64,000 nt of DNA, from positions 744,001-808,000 of the forward strand of contig NZ_CP014841.1 of the NCBI RefSeq assembly GCF_001641285.1. Direction: 5' to 3'. Under the pieces are notes generated by a model, which saw only the letters and a list, made by a program, of their open reading frames with translations, had not been told where the DNA came from and did not search any database. A program made the translations under genes and the position numbers. Below are positions 22,641 through 30,502 of this stretch, one piece after another; within the stretch, counting starts at the first letter, position 1; each line of letters begins with the position of its first letter. This DNA comes from Dyella thiooxydans. Its GTDB lineage: Bacteria > Pseudomonadota > Gammaproteobacteria > Xanthomonadales > Rhodanobacteraceae.

Positions 22641-23858
22641 TCAGGCGCGCGCGCGTCCCATCGGCACCACGTTGCCGCCCTCCTTGAGGGTGTCTAGGTA
22701 GTCAGCCCATTGCTGCATCATGGCGCGACGTTCGGGCAAGTGTGCGGTGCGGTTGTAGGCGCGGCCGTTGGGGTCGCGCACGGCGTGGGCTAGCTGGTGC
22801 TCGATGTAGTCCGGTCGGACGTGCAGCACCTCGTCCAGAATGGTGCGGGCCATGGCGCGGAAGCCGTGACCGCTCATTTGGTCCTTTTCGTAGCCCATGC
22901 GCCGCAGGGCGAGGCGCACGGCGTTGTTACTCATTGCGGTGCGCTGGGTTCGGCCGGGGAAGACGTGGGGGCCGGTGCCGGTGAGGGCGTGCAGATCGCG
23001 CAGGATCGCCACGGCTTGCGTGGACAGGGGCACCAAATGCGGTTCGCGCATCTTCATCCGCTCGGCCGGGATGTTCCACTGTGCGGCATCGAGGTCGATT
23101 TCGGCCCATTTGGCCTCGCGCAGTTCGCCGGGGCGCACGAATAACAGTGGCGCCAGCCGCAGGGCGGACTTGACGATCAGGCCGGCGCGCACGGTATCCA
23201 TGGCGCGCAGTAGCTCGCCCACCTTGACCGGATCGGTGATGCTGGCGAAGTGGACCGGCTTCCAGGGGGTGAGGGCGCCGCGCAGGTCGGCAGCGGGGTC
23301 ACGTTCGGCGCGACCGGTTTGGATGGCGTAGCGGAATATCTGCCCGCAGTTCTGCACGGCACGGTGGGCGGTTTCCAGTGCGCCGCGATCCTCGATCCGT
23401 CGCAGCACCTTCAGCAGCTCCGGGGCAGTGATTTCGGCAATAGGGCGGACGCCAAGCCAAGGGAACAGGTCGCGCTCCAGGCGGGCAATGATCTTGCCGG
23501 CGTGGTTGGGTGCCCACTGTGTGGATTGCTTGGCGAACCATTCGCGGGCGACCGCCTCAAAGCCGTTGGACGCGCGCTCGCTCCCGGCCGCTTTCTCGGC
23601 CTTGCGCTGCTCGCTGGGGTCCACGCCCGCGTCCAGCAGCTTGCGCGCCTTGTCGCGCTTGTCGCGCGCGTCCTTCAGTCCGATGACCGGATATGCCCCC
23701 AGGGCCAGGCGCTTTTCCTTGCCCCCAAACCGGTACTTGAGGCGCCACAGCTTGCCCCCGGCTGGGGACACTTCCAGGTACAGCCCTCCCGCATCGAACA
23801 AGCGGCGAGGCTTGCCGGATGGCTTGGCACTGCGGATCGCCGAGTCAGAGAGGGGCAT
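22641..23858 (-). CDS. P4-type tyrosine integrase
   Basis: The protein has 405 residues, the usual length. The N-terminal DUF4102 domain (LSDSAIRSAKPSGKPRRLFD, then GLYLEVSPAGGKLWRLKYRF) recognises arm sites. The catalytic domain shows LLFVRPGELREAKW (first Arg), GHGFRAMARTIL (His-x-x-Arg) and GRAYNRTAHLPERRAMMQQWADYL (nucleophile Tyr). This family integrates into the 3' ends of tRNA genes; the gene lies 165 bases from tRNA-Ala(CGC) and reads away from it. TGCCCCC repeats between the gene and the tRNA are plausible arm sites. Intact and probably active. Confidence 0.96.
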   Translation of the reverse strand: MPLSDSAIRSAKPSGKPRRLFDAGGLYLEVSPAGGKLWRLKYRFGGKEKRLALGAYPVIGLKDARDKRDKARKLLDAGVDPSEQRKAEKAAGSERASNGFEAVAREWFAKQSTQWAPNHAGKIIARLERDLFPWLGVRPIAEITAPELLKVLRRIEDRGALETAHRAVQNCGQIFRYAIQTGRAERDPAADLRGALTPWKPVHFASITDPVKVGELLRAMDTVRAGLIVKSALRLAPLLFVRPGELREAKWAEIDLDAAQWNIPAERMKMREPHLVPLSTQAVAILRDLHALTGTGPHVFPGRTQRTAMSNNAVRLALRRMGYEKDQMSGHGFRAMARTILDEVLHVRPDYIEHQLAHAVRDPNGRAYNRTAHLPERRAMMQQWADYLDTLKEGGNVVPMGRARA

Positions 23859-23867
23859 TTGGGGGCA

Positions 23868-23923
23868 TCCTCAGTGCGGCCGGTGGCCTATGCCCCCGAT
23901 CATGCCCCCGGCTGGGGGCAGAT
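23868..23923. repeat. TGCCCCC/GGGGGCA repeats, probable integrase arm sites
   Basis: ATTTGGGGGCAT, TATGCCCCC, CATGCCCCC and CTGGGGGCAG occur within about 55 bases just upstream of the integrase start. The same word recurs beside the diverged attachment site near 18112-18130 and 17905-17923. Repetition at both element ends is what arm-type binding sites should look like. Confidence 0.5.
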
Positions 23924-23959
23924 TACAACGCACGTCGTTGGACGCTATCGGGCACAAAA

Positions 23960-23998
23960 AAGGCCGGAAGCCTTGATGTTACAAGCTTTGCCGGCCTT
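23960..23998. terminator. Bidirectional hairpin terminator next to attL
   Basis: AAGGCCGG and CCGGCCTT pair perfectly around a 23-base loop that itself can pair AAGC with GCTT. An A run precedes it and a T-rich run follows. It insulates tRNA-Ala from the integrase gene and would end the tRNA transcript. Confidence 0.7.
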
Positions 23999-24023
23999 CT
24001 TTGGATGTCGCTGGACTAACTTT

Positions 24024-24099
<76 letters not shown>

Positions 24100-24403
24100 A
24101 CGTGAGCTGCGCATGTTAGCAGCGGCCGGGCGGCTCGCCAATACCCGGGGCGTGCCGGTGGGCAGGTGGCCGGGGGTATCCGACGTTGCCCCCGCTTCGC
24201 GCGAAGCGATACCATCGACGCGAGACGGGGGAGCGATCGAGCCACGCGGCATGCCGCAATGGCGCTGGTGTTTCCGGCTGGCGGAAACGCGCATTTCCTT
24301 GGTACCCCCAGGGTGGAATCACTCCGGTCGACCCGCAGGGTCGGCGAGGCCAGCGGGTGCCCAAGGTGGTCTCGGATATGGACTGGCGTCGGTTGCAGCG
24401 CTC

Positions 24404-26047
24404 GTGGAGCGCCTGAAGCCCATCGTGCGAAGCATTGCCCTGTCGCGCCAGGTCGGCGTGGCAGTGGTCTATTGCGCATCGGTGGCATTGCTCGACCACC
24501 TGTCCATGTCGCACTGGATCGTGCTGACCGGCTTGCACCTGGGGGCCCTGCTGCTGGTGGACTACCGCTACTGGCCGGCACTGTTCGCCGGTGACGTGGC
24601 ATGGCTGGGCTACCTCAGCCTCACTTCCTACGCGCAGCTCGGCACGCTGTGGGCGTTGGTCAACCTGATCCCTCCCATCGCCTGGTACGCCCCGCTGGTG
24701 CTGATGTTCCGCGAGCACTGGGGGCTCGACCCGGCCCGCGGTTCCACCCACATGCCGACGCTGATGGTCTGCGCGGTGGCCGTGTCCGGCATCGCCACGC
24801 TGATCGCGATCGGCCAGTTGCAGGTGGTGCCGCTGCCGACGGGCAGCTCGCTGCACTACAACGAAACCCTTCCGCGGCTGGTGCTCGGCAACCTTCTGGG
24901 CGTCCTCACGGTGACACCCGTGCTGCTGGTGTGGCAGCAGGGCCTGGCTGCGACCGGCTGGCGCTGGCTCAGCTGGATGCGCCAGTGCACCGAGAGCCGC
25001 CTGGCCATCGAATCGGGCTTTGCCGTGGTGCCGTTCATCGGCGCCCTGTGCTGGCTGGGAGGACGCCACGGCGAGATGCGCGACGTGATCCAGCTGGCCA
25101 TGTTCGTGCCGGTGGTGATCCTGGCCATGCGGCACGGTTGGCGCGGCGCCGCGATCGGGGGGATGCTGGCGACGGGCGGGGTCATGACCCTGATGCCGGT
25201 GCACGACGACGCGACCACCCTGCATGCGGAGGCGATGATGGCCGTCGCGATGGCCACCATGCTGGTGATCGGTGCACGCATCACCTACCTGAATGGCCGC
25301 GCCGAGCGCGAGCAGTCGCAGATGCGCGCGGTGTTGAACCAGACCCAGCGGCAGATCGTCGAGGACGAGGCGGAGCTGCGCGTCATGGCCCGTGCACTGG
25401 AGGAGTTCCGGGAGTCGTTCCAGGGCGTGCTGCACCAGATGCTGGGGCGGGCCGGTGGCGCCGCAGACGTTCGGGCCCTGCAGCGGAGCGCGTTGCGGGA
25501 CAGCCTGCCGGCAGCACTGCCGGAATCGACGGTCGATTCGCTGCACCCGTCCATGCTGGCGCGGTCGGGACTGCCGGGTGTGCTGGGCAAGGAGGGGCTT
25601 GCCCGGCTGCTGCAGGACGCGGGAGTGGACTATGCCTGGGACCTGCGCGGCCCGGTCAGCCTGCTGCGGCAGGGGACCAGTCTCGCGCTCTATCGCATCG
25701 TGCTGGAAGCCCTGGCCGACGCCTGTTCGCGACGGGACGTGGCTGCCGTGCGGATCCGCCTGCGCTGTGGCGAGCAGCGGCGATCCTGGGCGGTTGCGGT
25801 GATCGATATCCAATGCGACCCCGAGCGCGCCGCCCGGGTCGACTGGGGGCGGCTGGTGCCCCGGCTGCAGCTTCGCGCCAGCGGGCTCGGTCGCCGGGCG
25901 ATCGAGGACCAGGCCGCCCTGTTCGAGGGCGCCGTGCGCGAACGGCCGACACCCCATGGCCAGCGGGTCACCGTGGGGCTGCTGCAGTCGGCTTCGCTGC
26001 TTGCCGGCGAGCTCGACGACCAGGCCTCGAAGCTTCGCCAGGCCTGA
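24404..26047 (+). CDS. MASE1-type membrane sensor with degenerate kinase domain
   Basis: About 547 residues from a GTG at 24404; the true start is uncertain and the frame is open from 24113. The first 280 residues hold 7-8 transmembrane segments of the MASE1 type (VAVVYCASVALLDHLS, WIVLTGLHLGALLLVDYRYWPALFAG, NLLGVLTVTPVLLVW). A coiled linker follows (RAEREQSQMRAVLNQTQRQIVEDEAELR). The C-terminus has the outline of a UhpB/NarX-type ATPase domain, but the H box lacks a clear His-Asp pair and the N box reads RIVLEALADACSR, without the usual Asn. It is probably a non-catalytic sensor or a diverged kinase. No response regulator is adjacent. Confidence 0.78.
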   Translation: MERLKPIVRSIALSRQVGVAVVYCASVALLDHLSMSHWIVLTGLHLGALLLVDYRYWPALFAGDVAWLGYLSLTSYAQLGTLWALVNLIPPIAWYAPLVLMFREHWGLDPARGSTHMPTLMVCAVAVSGIATLIAIGQLQVVPLPTGSSLHYNETLPRLVLGNLLGVLTVTPVLLVWQQGLAATGWRWLSWMRQCTESRLAIESGFAVVPFIGALCWLGGRHGEMRDVIQLAMFVPVVILAMRHGWRGAAIGGMLATGGVMTLMPVHDDATTLHAEAMMAVAMATMLVIGARITYLNGRAEREQSQMRAVLNQTQRQIVEDEAELRVMARALEEFRESFQGVLHQMLGRAGGAADVRALQRSALRDSLPAALPESTVDSLHPSMLARSGLPGVLGKEGLARLLQDAGVDYAWDLRGPVSLLRQGTSLALYRIVLEALADACSRRDVAAVRIRLRCGEQRRSWAVAVIDIQCDPERAARVDWGRLVPRLQLRASGLGRRAIEDQAALFEGAVRERPTPHGQRVTVGLLQSASLLAGELDDQASKLRQA

Positions 26048-26064
26048 GTCGCGCCGCGGCGGTC

Positions 26065-27183
26065 TCAGCCGGGAAGCAGGGCCGGTAGCGGGCCGCCCAG
26101 CAGTTCGCCGCGCCAGCCGTCGAGGAAATCCGGCCACTCGCCGGAGCTCACGTATTCCTCCAGCACCTTGCGGGGACACAGCAGGCCGCTGGGCAGATCG
26201 AGTTCGGTGGCGAGGGCATCGACGCAATCCTTCATTGCGCCGAGGGCCTTCTTCGCCTCGCCCTGAAGCGGATGAGCCACCGGTGCGGTGGCCGCGATCT
26301 CCGCCTCGTCGACGGGATCGCGCAGCAGATCGAACAGTTCCCCGCGTTGCGCGCTGCGCAGTGCACGCTGGCCGCGGCTGCGCTGGTCCAGCTCGGCCTG
26401 GGTGGATGGCGGCTGCTGCACCAGACTCATCGCCAGGGCATCTTCGAGCAGCCACGGACGGGGTTTGTCCAGCGCGCGCGCTGTGCGATCGCGCCAGCGC
26501 AGCAGGCGACGCAGGAGAGCCTGCTTCGCGCGCGGCCAATCGGCGGCGCCGCGCAGGCCGCGCTGGGGCTGCGTGTCGCCCTCGGCGGCGGCAGCGCGAT
26601 GCTTCAGGCGTTCGCAATCCTCCGCGTGCCAGTTCGCACGGCCGCGCTGTTCGAGGCGGCTGGCCAACTGGTCGTGGATGCTCTCCAGGTAGACCACGTC
26701 GAGCGCGGCGTAGAGCCGCTGCGAGTCGGTCAGCGGTCGCTGCATCCAGTCCGATCGTGTCTCGCCCTTGTCCAGCTCCACCTGGCACAACTCGGCCACC
26801 AGTGCGCGATAGCTGATGCCCAGGCCCATGCCGACGAAGGCGGCGGCGATCTGGGTGTCGAACAGCGCGCGCGGTCCACCCGGCAGGAACGGGGCCAGGG
26901 TCTCCAGGTCCTCGCCGGCGCTGTGCATGACGGTGACCGCATCGCCGCCATGCAGCTGCGGCTTGAGCGCATCGCCGATGTCGAACGCCAGCGGATCGAC
27001 CAGCGCGTAGCGGCCGTCCCAGCCCAGTTGCAGCAGCGCCAGTTGCGGATGGAAGGTGTTGCGCCGCATGAACTCCGTATCCAGTCCCACCCGCGCGTCG
27101 GCGGGCAGGTCGGCGAGCCATCGGTCGAGCGCATCGCGGCGATCGATCCAGACAGCGTCGGAGGGCAGGGCGGGCAACGGCAT
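26065..27183 (-). CDS. rnd: Ribonuclease D
   Basis: The protein has 372 residues, near the usual length. The DEDDy 3'-5' exonuclease motifs are present: VGLDTEFMRR (Asp, Glu), VMHSAGEDLETL (Asp) and YAALDVVYLESIH (Tyr, Asp). An HRDC domain follows in the C-terminal half (ALDKPRPWLLEDALAMSLVQQPP). It trims the 3' ends of tRNA precursors and other structured RNAs in the cytoplasm. The start at 27183 (MPLPALPSDAVWIDRRD) is the family-like start; it diverges from the FGE-fold gene across 118 bases. Confidence 0.95.
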   Translation of the reverse strand: MPLPALPSDAVWIDRRDALDRWLADLPADARVGLDTEFMRRNTFHPQLALLQLGWDGRYALVDPLAFDIGDALKPQLHGGDAVTVMHSAGEDLETLAPFLPGGPRALFDTQIAAAFVGMGLGISYRALVAELCQVELDKGETRSDWMQRPLTDSQRLYAALDVVYLESIHDQLASRLEQRGRANWHAEDCERLKHRAAAAEGDTQPQRGLRGAADWPRAKQALLRRLLRWRDRTARALDKPRPWLLEDALAMSLVQQPPSTQAELDQRSRGQRALRSAQRGELFDLLRDPVDEAEIAATAPVAHPLQGEAKKALGAMKDCVDALATELDLPSGLLCPRKVLEEYVSSGEWPDFLDGWRGELLGGPLPALLPG

Positions 27184-27301
27184 GCGGAGGGATCCTCGGG
27201 TCGTGAACGGCGGCTCCTGGAGGCCGCGCAAGGGAGCGCAGGAAGGTCGATTGCCTGCGGTCGGCATGGCACGATAGCAGCCCCTACGAGGACGCCCCAA
27301 G

Positions 27302-29245
27302 ATGCCCAAAGGATCGAACATCGACCGACAGCGCGCGCTTGGCGGCGCGCTCGGCGTGGTCGTGCTGGGCTTTGCGCTGACTTACCACTTCTTTCCGAGG
27401 GTATTCCACGTCAATCCCGAGGACGTGGCGCCGCGCCGTTCGATGTCGCTCGGCGTGGCGCAGCCGGCGCGAACGGCCAGCGCGCCGATGGTGGTGGACC
27501 GCGGCGAGATCGATGCCGGCCCGCCGCTGACGCTGGCGCCGGCCGCGGTGATCGCCGCGCGGACGCATCGCGTCGATGCCGCCTTGCCTGCGCAGAAGGG
27601 AGAGGACCCGCCGGAAGTGGTGGCCCTGCTGGATCGCGCGGACAAGGCCCTGCATGCCGGGCAGGTGGCGGGTGCCCCCGACAGTGCCGCCTCGCTCTAC
27701 CAGCAGGCGCTCAAGATCACTCCGGACAGCCACCGCGCCCTGCAGGGGCTCGACGAGGCGCGTGCACGGCTGGTGGCGGCGATCGGCCAGGACATCGCAC
27801 TGGGCGACGCCGATGCGGCCGGTGACCTGATCGAGTCGCTGCGCACGCTTCCGGGCAGCGAGGCCGACGTCAAGACACTCGACACCAGCCTCGGCACCCT
27901 GTTGAAGGTGCGACCGATGCTGGCCAAGGCCGCTGCGCTGCTTGGCGCGGGCAAGGTCGACGGCCCGGGCGAGGACAATGCGCTGGCCGGCTATCGGCAG
28001 GTATTGGCCATCGATCCGCAGAACGCGGTGGCGCAGCAGGGGCTGTTGCAGGTGCAGCGCGCGGTGCTGGACCGGGCGCTGGCGGCGGTGGCGCAGAACG
28101 ACTTCGACGCGGCGGACAAGGCGCTCGGCGAGGCCCAGGCCATTCAGCCGGATTCCCCGGCCATGCGGGACGCGACCGCGCGTGTGGCCGGCATGCGCGA
28201 CCAGCGCGCCAGCGGCCTGCTGGCCCAGGCCCGCACCGCGCTTGATGCGGGCAACCTCGCGCTGGCGCAGAAATTCGCCGCACAGGCAGCCGCGGTGAAA
28301 CCGGACCTGGCCGGGCTGGACGAATTCCACGAGCGGCTGGTCAACGCCCGCCTGTATGCCAGCTACCGGCCGGGGCAGGTCTTCACCGACAGCTACGTCG
28401 ATCTGCCGGGCAAGGCGCCGTCGATGGTGGTGATCCCCACCGGCAGCTTCATGATGGGGGCCGCCGATGCCGAGCCGGGCCACAGCGACACCGAGACTCC
28501 GCAGCACAAGGTGACCATCGCCAGCGGCGTGGCGATCGGGCGGACCGAGGTGACGGTGGGGCAGTTCCGTGAATTCGTCCGTGCCAGTGGCTACCAGCCG
28601 GATTCGGTGACCAAGGGCGGCTCCAGCATCTACGACGAGCGCGGCGGCGTGGTGCGCGACGATCCCCAGGCGACCTGGGAGGACGACTATGCCGGGCATC
28701 CCGCCGACGACGACATGCCGGTGGTCAACGTCTCCTGGAACGATGCCAAGGCTTATGTGGACTGGCTGGCCAAGCACACCGGCAAGTCCTACCGCCTGCC
28801 CAGCGAAGCCGAGTTCGAGTACGCACTGCGTGGCGGCACCACCACCCGTTACTGGTGGGGCGACGGCACGCCCGACAAGCGGGTGGAAAACCTCACCGGG
28901 GCGCTGGACCGCTCCCGCAACGGCCGGCGCTGGAGCAATGCTTTCCGGGGTTATCGCGATGGTTACTGGGGCCCGGCGCCGGTGATGAGCTTCCTGCCGA
29001 ATCCTTTCGGGCTGTACGACATCAACGGCAACGTGTCCGAGTGGGTCGCCGATTGCTGGCACGACAGCTACCTGCGCGCGCCCCGCGACGGCAGCGCCTG
29101 GATCAATCCGGGCTGCAGCGCCCACGTGGTCCGCGGCGGCTCCTGGGGCAGCGCGCCGGACCAGGACCGTTCGGCCTACCGGCAGGGCGTCGATGCCGAC
29201 GTGCGCAGTGCCCGGGTCGGATTCCGGGTGGCCCGGGAACTCTGA
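27302..29245 (+). CDS. Membrane-anchored protein with TPR-like repeats and FGE/SUMF1-fold domain
   Basis: The protein has 647 residues. An N-terminal anchor lies at about 11-30 (LGGALGVVVLGFALTYHFF). A helical repeat region at about 95-350 is TPR-like (SAASLYQQALKITPDSHRALQGLDEA, ALAGYRQVLAIDPQNAVAQQGLL). The C-terminal 270 residues form an FGE-sulfatase domain: MVVIPTGSFMMGAAD, MPVVNVSWNDAKAYVDWLAK, YRLPSEAEFEYALRGG, GLYDINGNVSEWVADCW and VVRGGSWGSAPDQDRSAYR. The two catalytic Cys of true formylglycine-generating enzymes are missing near RGGSW, so it is more likely a binding or scaffold module. A GAGGA precedes the ATG. It faces the periplasm if the anchor is inserted in the usual way. Confidence 0.9.
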   Translation: MPKGSNIDRQRALGGALGVVVLGFALTYHFFPRVFHVNPEDVAPRRSMSLGVAQPARTASAPMVVDRGEIDAGPPLTLAPAAVIAARTHRVDAALPAQKGEDPPEVVALLDRADKALHAGQVAGAPDSAASLYQQALKITPDSHRALQGLDEARARLVAAIGQDIALGDADAAGDLIESLRTLPGSEADVKTLDTSLGTLLKVRPMLAKAAALLGAGKVDGPGEDNALAGYRQVLAIDPQNAVAQQGLLQVQRAVLDRALAAVAQNDFDAADKALGEAQAIQPDSPAMRDATARVAGMRDQRASGLLAQARTALDAGNLALAQKFAAQAAAVKPDLAGLDEFHERLVNARLYASYRPGQVFTDSYVDLPGKAPSMVVIPTGSFMMGAADAEPGHSDTETPQHKVTIASGVAIGRTEVTVGQFREFVRASGYQPDSVTKGGSSIYDERGGVVRDDPQATWEDDYAGHPADDDMPVVNVSWNDAKAYVDWLAKHTGKSYRLPSEAEFEYALRGGTTTRYWWGDGTPDKRVENLTGALDRSRNGRRWSNAFRGYRDGYWGPAPVMSFLPNPFGLYDINGNVSEWVADCWHDSYLRAPRDGSAWINPGCSAHVVRGGSWGSAPDQDRSAYRQGVDADVRSARVGFRVAREL

Positions 29246-29437
29246 GCGGGTCCTGACTGCCATCGACAGGTTCTTGCGCACCCCCCGGGTGATCGCGCTA
29301 TCTTGACCACTCCGGCGCTGCCGCCCTCGGCCGCGCCCCGAGACAAACGCTCCGTTAGTGCTTATTTCGGGATGCCTCCGGCGCGTTGGGAGGCCCCGGG
29401 CCCTTGGCCACCTCCACCTCACGTCGAGGAGCACGCC

Positions 29438-29674
29438 ATGGAACCGCAACCGGTCCGCCTGTTTGTCCCCTATACCGACGATACCCCCTGGATCGTGCGC
29501 GGCGAGGTCGCGCGCGTCGGAACCTTTGGCAGCCGTGCCGATGCCGTGCGGGCCGCGATGGCCATGCGGGCCAAGCTCGCGCGCGCCTGGGGCGTGTCGC
29601 ACCCGCCGGTGCAGGTGCAGGAATGCGATGGCAGCTGGCACGACGTGGAAGACGAGGAGCCGCTGTTCGGCTGA
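29438..29674 (+). CDS. Small conserved hypothetical protein
   Basis: The protein has 78 residues, starting MEPQPVRLFVPYTDDTPWIV. It has a basic helix (ADAVRAAMAMRAKLARAWGV) between two short strand-like parts and an acidic end (DVEDEEPLFG). A GAGGAGC stands 7 bases upstream of the ATG. I recognise no family. It is a free-standing cytoplasmic protein by its features, followed directly by a strong terminator. Confidence 0.75.
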   Translation: MEPQPVRLFVPYTDDTPWIVRGEVARVGTFGSRADAVRAAMAMRAKLARAWGVSHPPVQVQECDGSWHDVEDEEPLFG

Positions 29675-29705
29675 GCCGGCCGTCGATGACGGACGCGCCA
29701 AAAGG

Positions 29706-29730
29706 AAAACCCCGCCGAGGCGGGGTTTTT
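29706..29730 (+). terminator. Rho-independent terminator
   Basis: AAAACCCCGCC and its partner CGGGGTTTT flank a short GAGG loop and are followed by TTTTT. The A run on the other side makes it bidirectional, serving both the small plus-strand gene and the minus-strand tRNA-Leu. Confidence 0.88.
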
Positions 29731-29736
29731 CATGTC

Positions 29737-29822
29737 TGGTACCGGTGATAGGACTCGAACCTACACGACATCGCTGCCAGCGGATTTTGAGTCCGCCGCG
29801 TCTACCATTCCGCCACACCGGC
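29737..29822 (-). tRNA. tRNA-Leu (anticodon CAA)
   Basis: An 86-base class II tRNA with a long variable arm (TGGCAGCGATGTCGTG). The acceptor is GCCGGTG/CACCGGT, the anticodon loop ACTCAAAAT holds CAA, the T loop is GTTCGAGTCC and CCA is encoded. It decodes TTG. Confidence 0.96.
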
Positions 29823-29850
29823 TTAAGACAAGGACGCAATTATGCCGGCT

Positions 29851-30432
29851 TCAGTGCAGGGGGTCGAGTCCCAGCTGACGGTCGTGGCGCTCGTAACACT
29901 GCGCCTCGGCGGCGGGCTGGAAGATCGCGCAGTGGGTCATCTGGCCCGAGTAGATGTGCAGGCTGACCGCGACCACGTCCTCGCTGGGATTGCGGATGGT
30001 GTGGTACTCGTGCGGCGGGATCAGGCTGCCGGCGGAGCCGGGGCCGGCCTGGATCGAGCCGACCGGCTGGAAACGGCACTGGCCCTGATCGTCGGCCAGG
30101 CGCTCGTACTGGGTGACTTCCAGCTCGCCGCTCCAGACGCCTTCGACGCACCACATGCCGCAGTGGTCGTGGATCGGCGTGCCTTGACCCGGGCCCCAGG
30201 TCATCGCGACCACGCAGTAGCCGTGTTCCTCGCTGCAGTAGAGCTCACGACGGGCATAGCGCCCCTTGGCCGTCTCGTAAACGCAATCGGGGAGCTGCAC
30301 TTCGCGGGCGCGGATCAGCCGGCAGAGGCTGTGCCTCAGCGAATCGGTGATGGCCTGGGTGGACGGTTGGCTGACAGCTTCATCGATGGCATCGATCAGC
30401 TGGCGACAGCCGGGAAATTCCTGGGCAAGCAT
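29851..30432 (-). CDS. Cysteine dioxygenase
   Basis: The protein has 193 residues. The cupin core has PIHDHCGMWCVEG, where the two His bind iron and Glu/Gly continue the motif, and a third His in IPPHEYHTIRNPS. The family adds O2 to cysteine to give cysteine sulfinate, using non-heme Fe(II). The length suits bacterial type I enzymes. It lies alone between tRNA-Leu and the acyltransferase gene, on the same strand as the latter and about 70 bases from it, so sulfur amino acid genes are grouped here. Confidence 0.93.
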   Translation of the reverse strand: MLAQEFPGCRQLIDAIDEAVSQPSTQAITDSLRHSLCRLIRAREVQLPDCVYETAKGRYARRELYCSEEHGYCVVAMTWGPGQGTPIHDHCGMWCVEGVWSGELEVTQYERLADDQGQCRFQPVGSIQAGPGSAGSLIPPHEYHTIRNPSEDVVAVSLHIYSGQMTHCAIFQPAAEAQCYERHDRQLGLDPLH

Positions 30433-30502
30433 GGTGGTCTCGGTACGGCGCTTAACTACCCCATCTTAGCAGCGCCATCGGGTGGCGACAGCGGATGGGG
30501 GC

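Larger units (their letters stand above)
18031..24023. mobile_element. About 6-kb integrative element in tRNA-Ala(CGC)
   Basis: The right boundary is the 3' end of tRNA-Ala at 24024. The left boundary is a diverged copy of that 3' end at 18031-18058 (TTCGAT ... CTCCGC-CCACCAAAA, one gap and a few mismatches). Inside, all genes read on the minus strand: integrase, an unknown gene, an AlpA-like regulator, a RepB-like primase, two small genes and a membrane-protein cargo. No capsid, terminase or tail gene is present. This is the layout of a phage satellite or plasmid-like integrative element. Confidence 0.72.

Noticed and set aside
24116-27121. A 1001-codon minus-strand frame opposite the MASE1 gene and running into rnd
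   Set aside because: It is a fusion of shadow sequence and an out-of-frame part of rnd; no domain could be recognised.
27284-29839. An 851-codon minus-strand frame opposite the FGE-fold gene
   Set aside because: Antisense shadow: Arg/His/Gly-rich, no motifs, spans two plus-strand genes, a terminator and tRNA-Leu.
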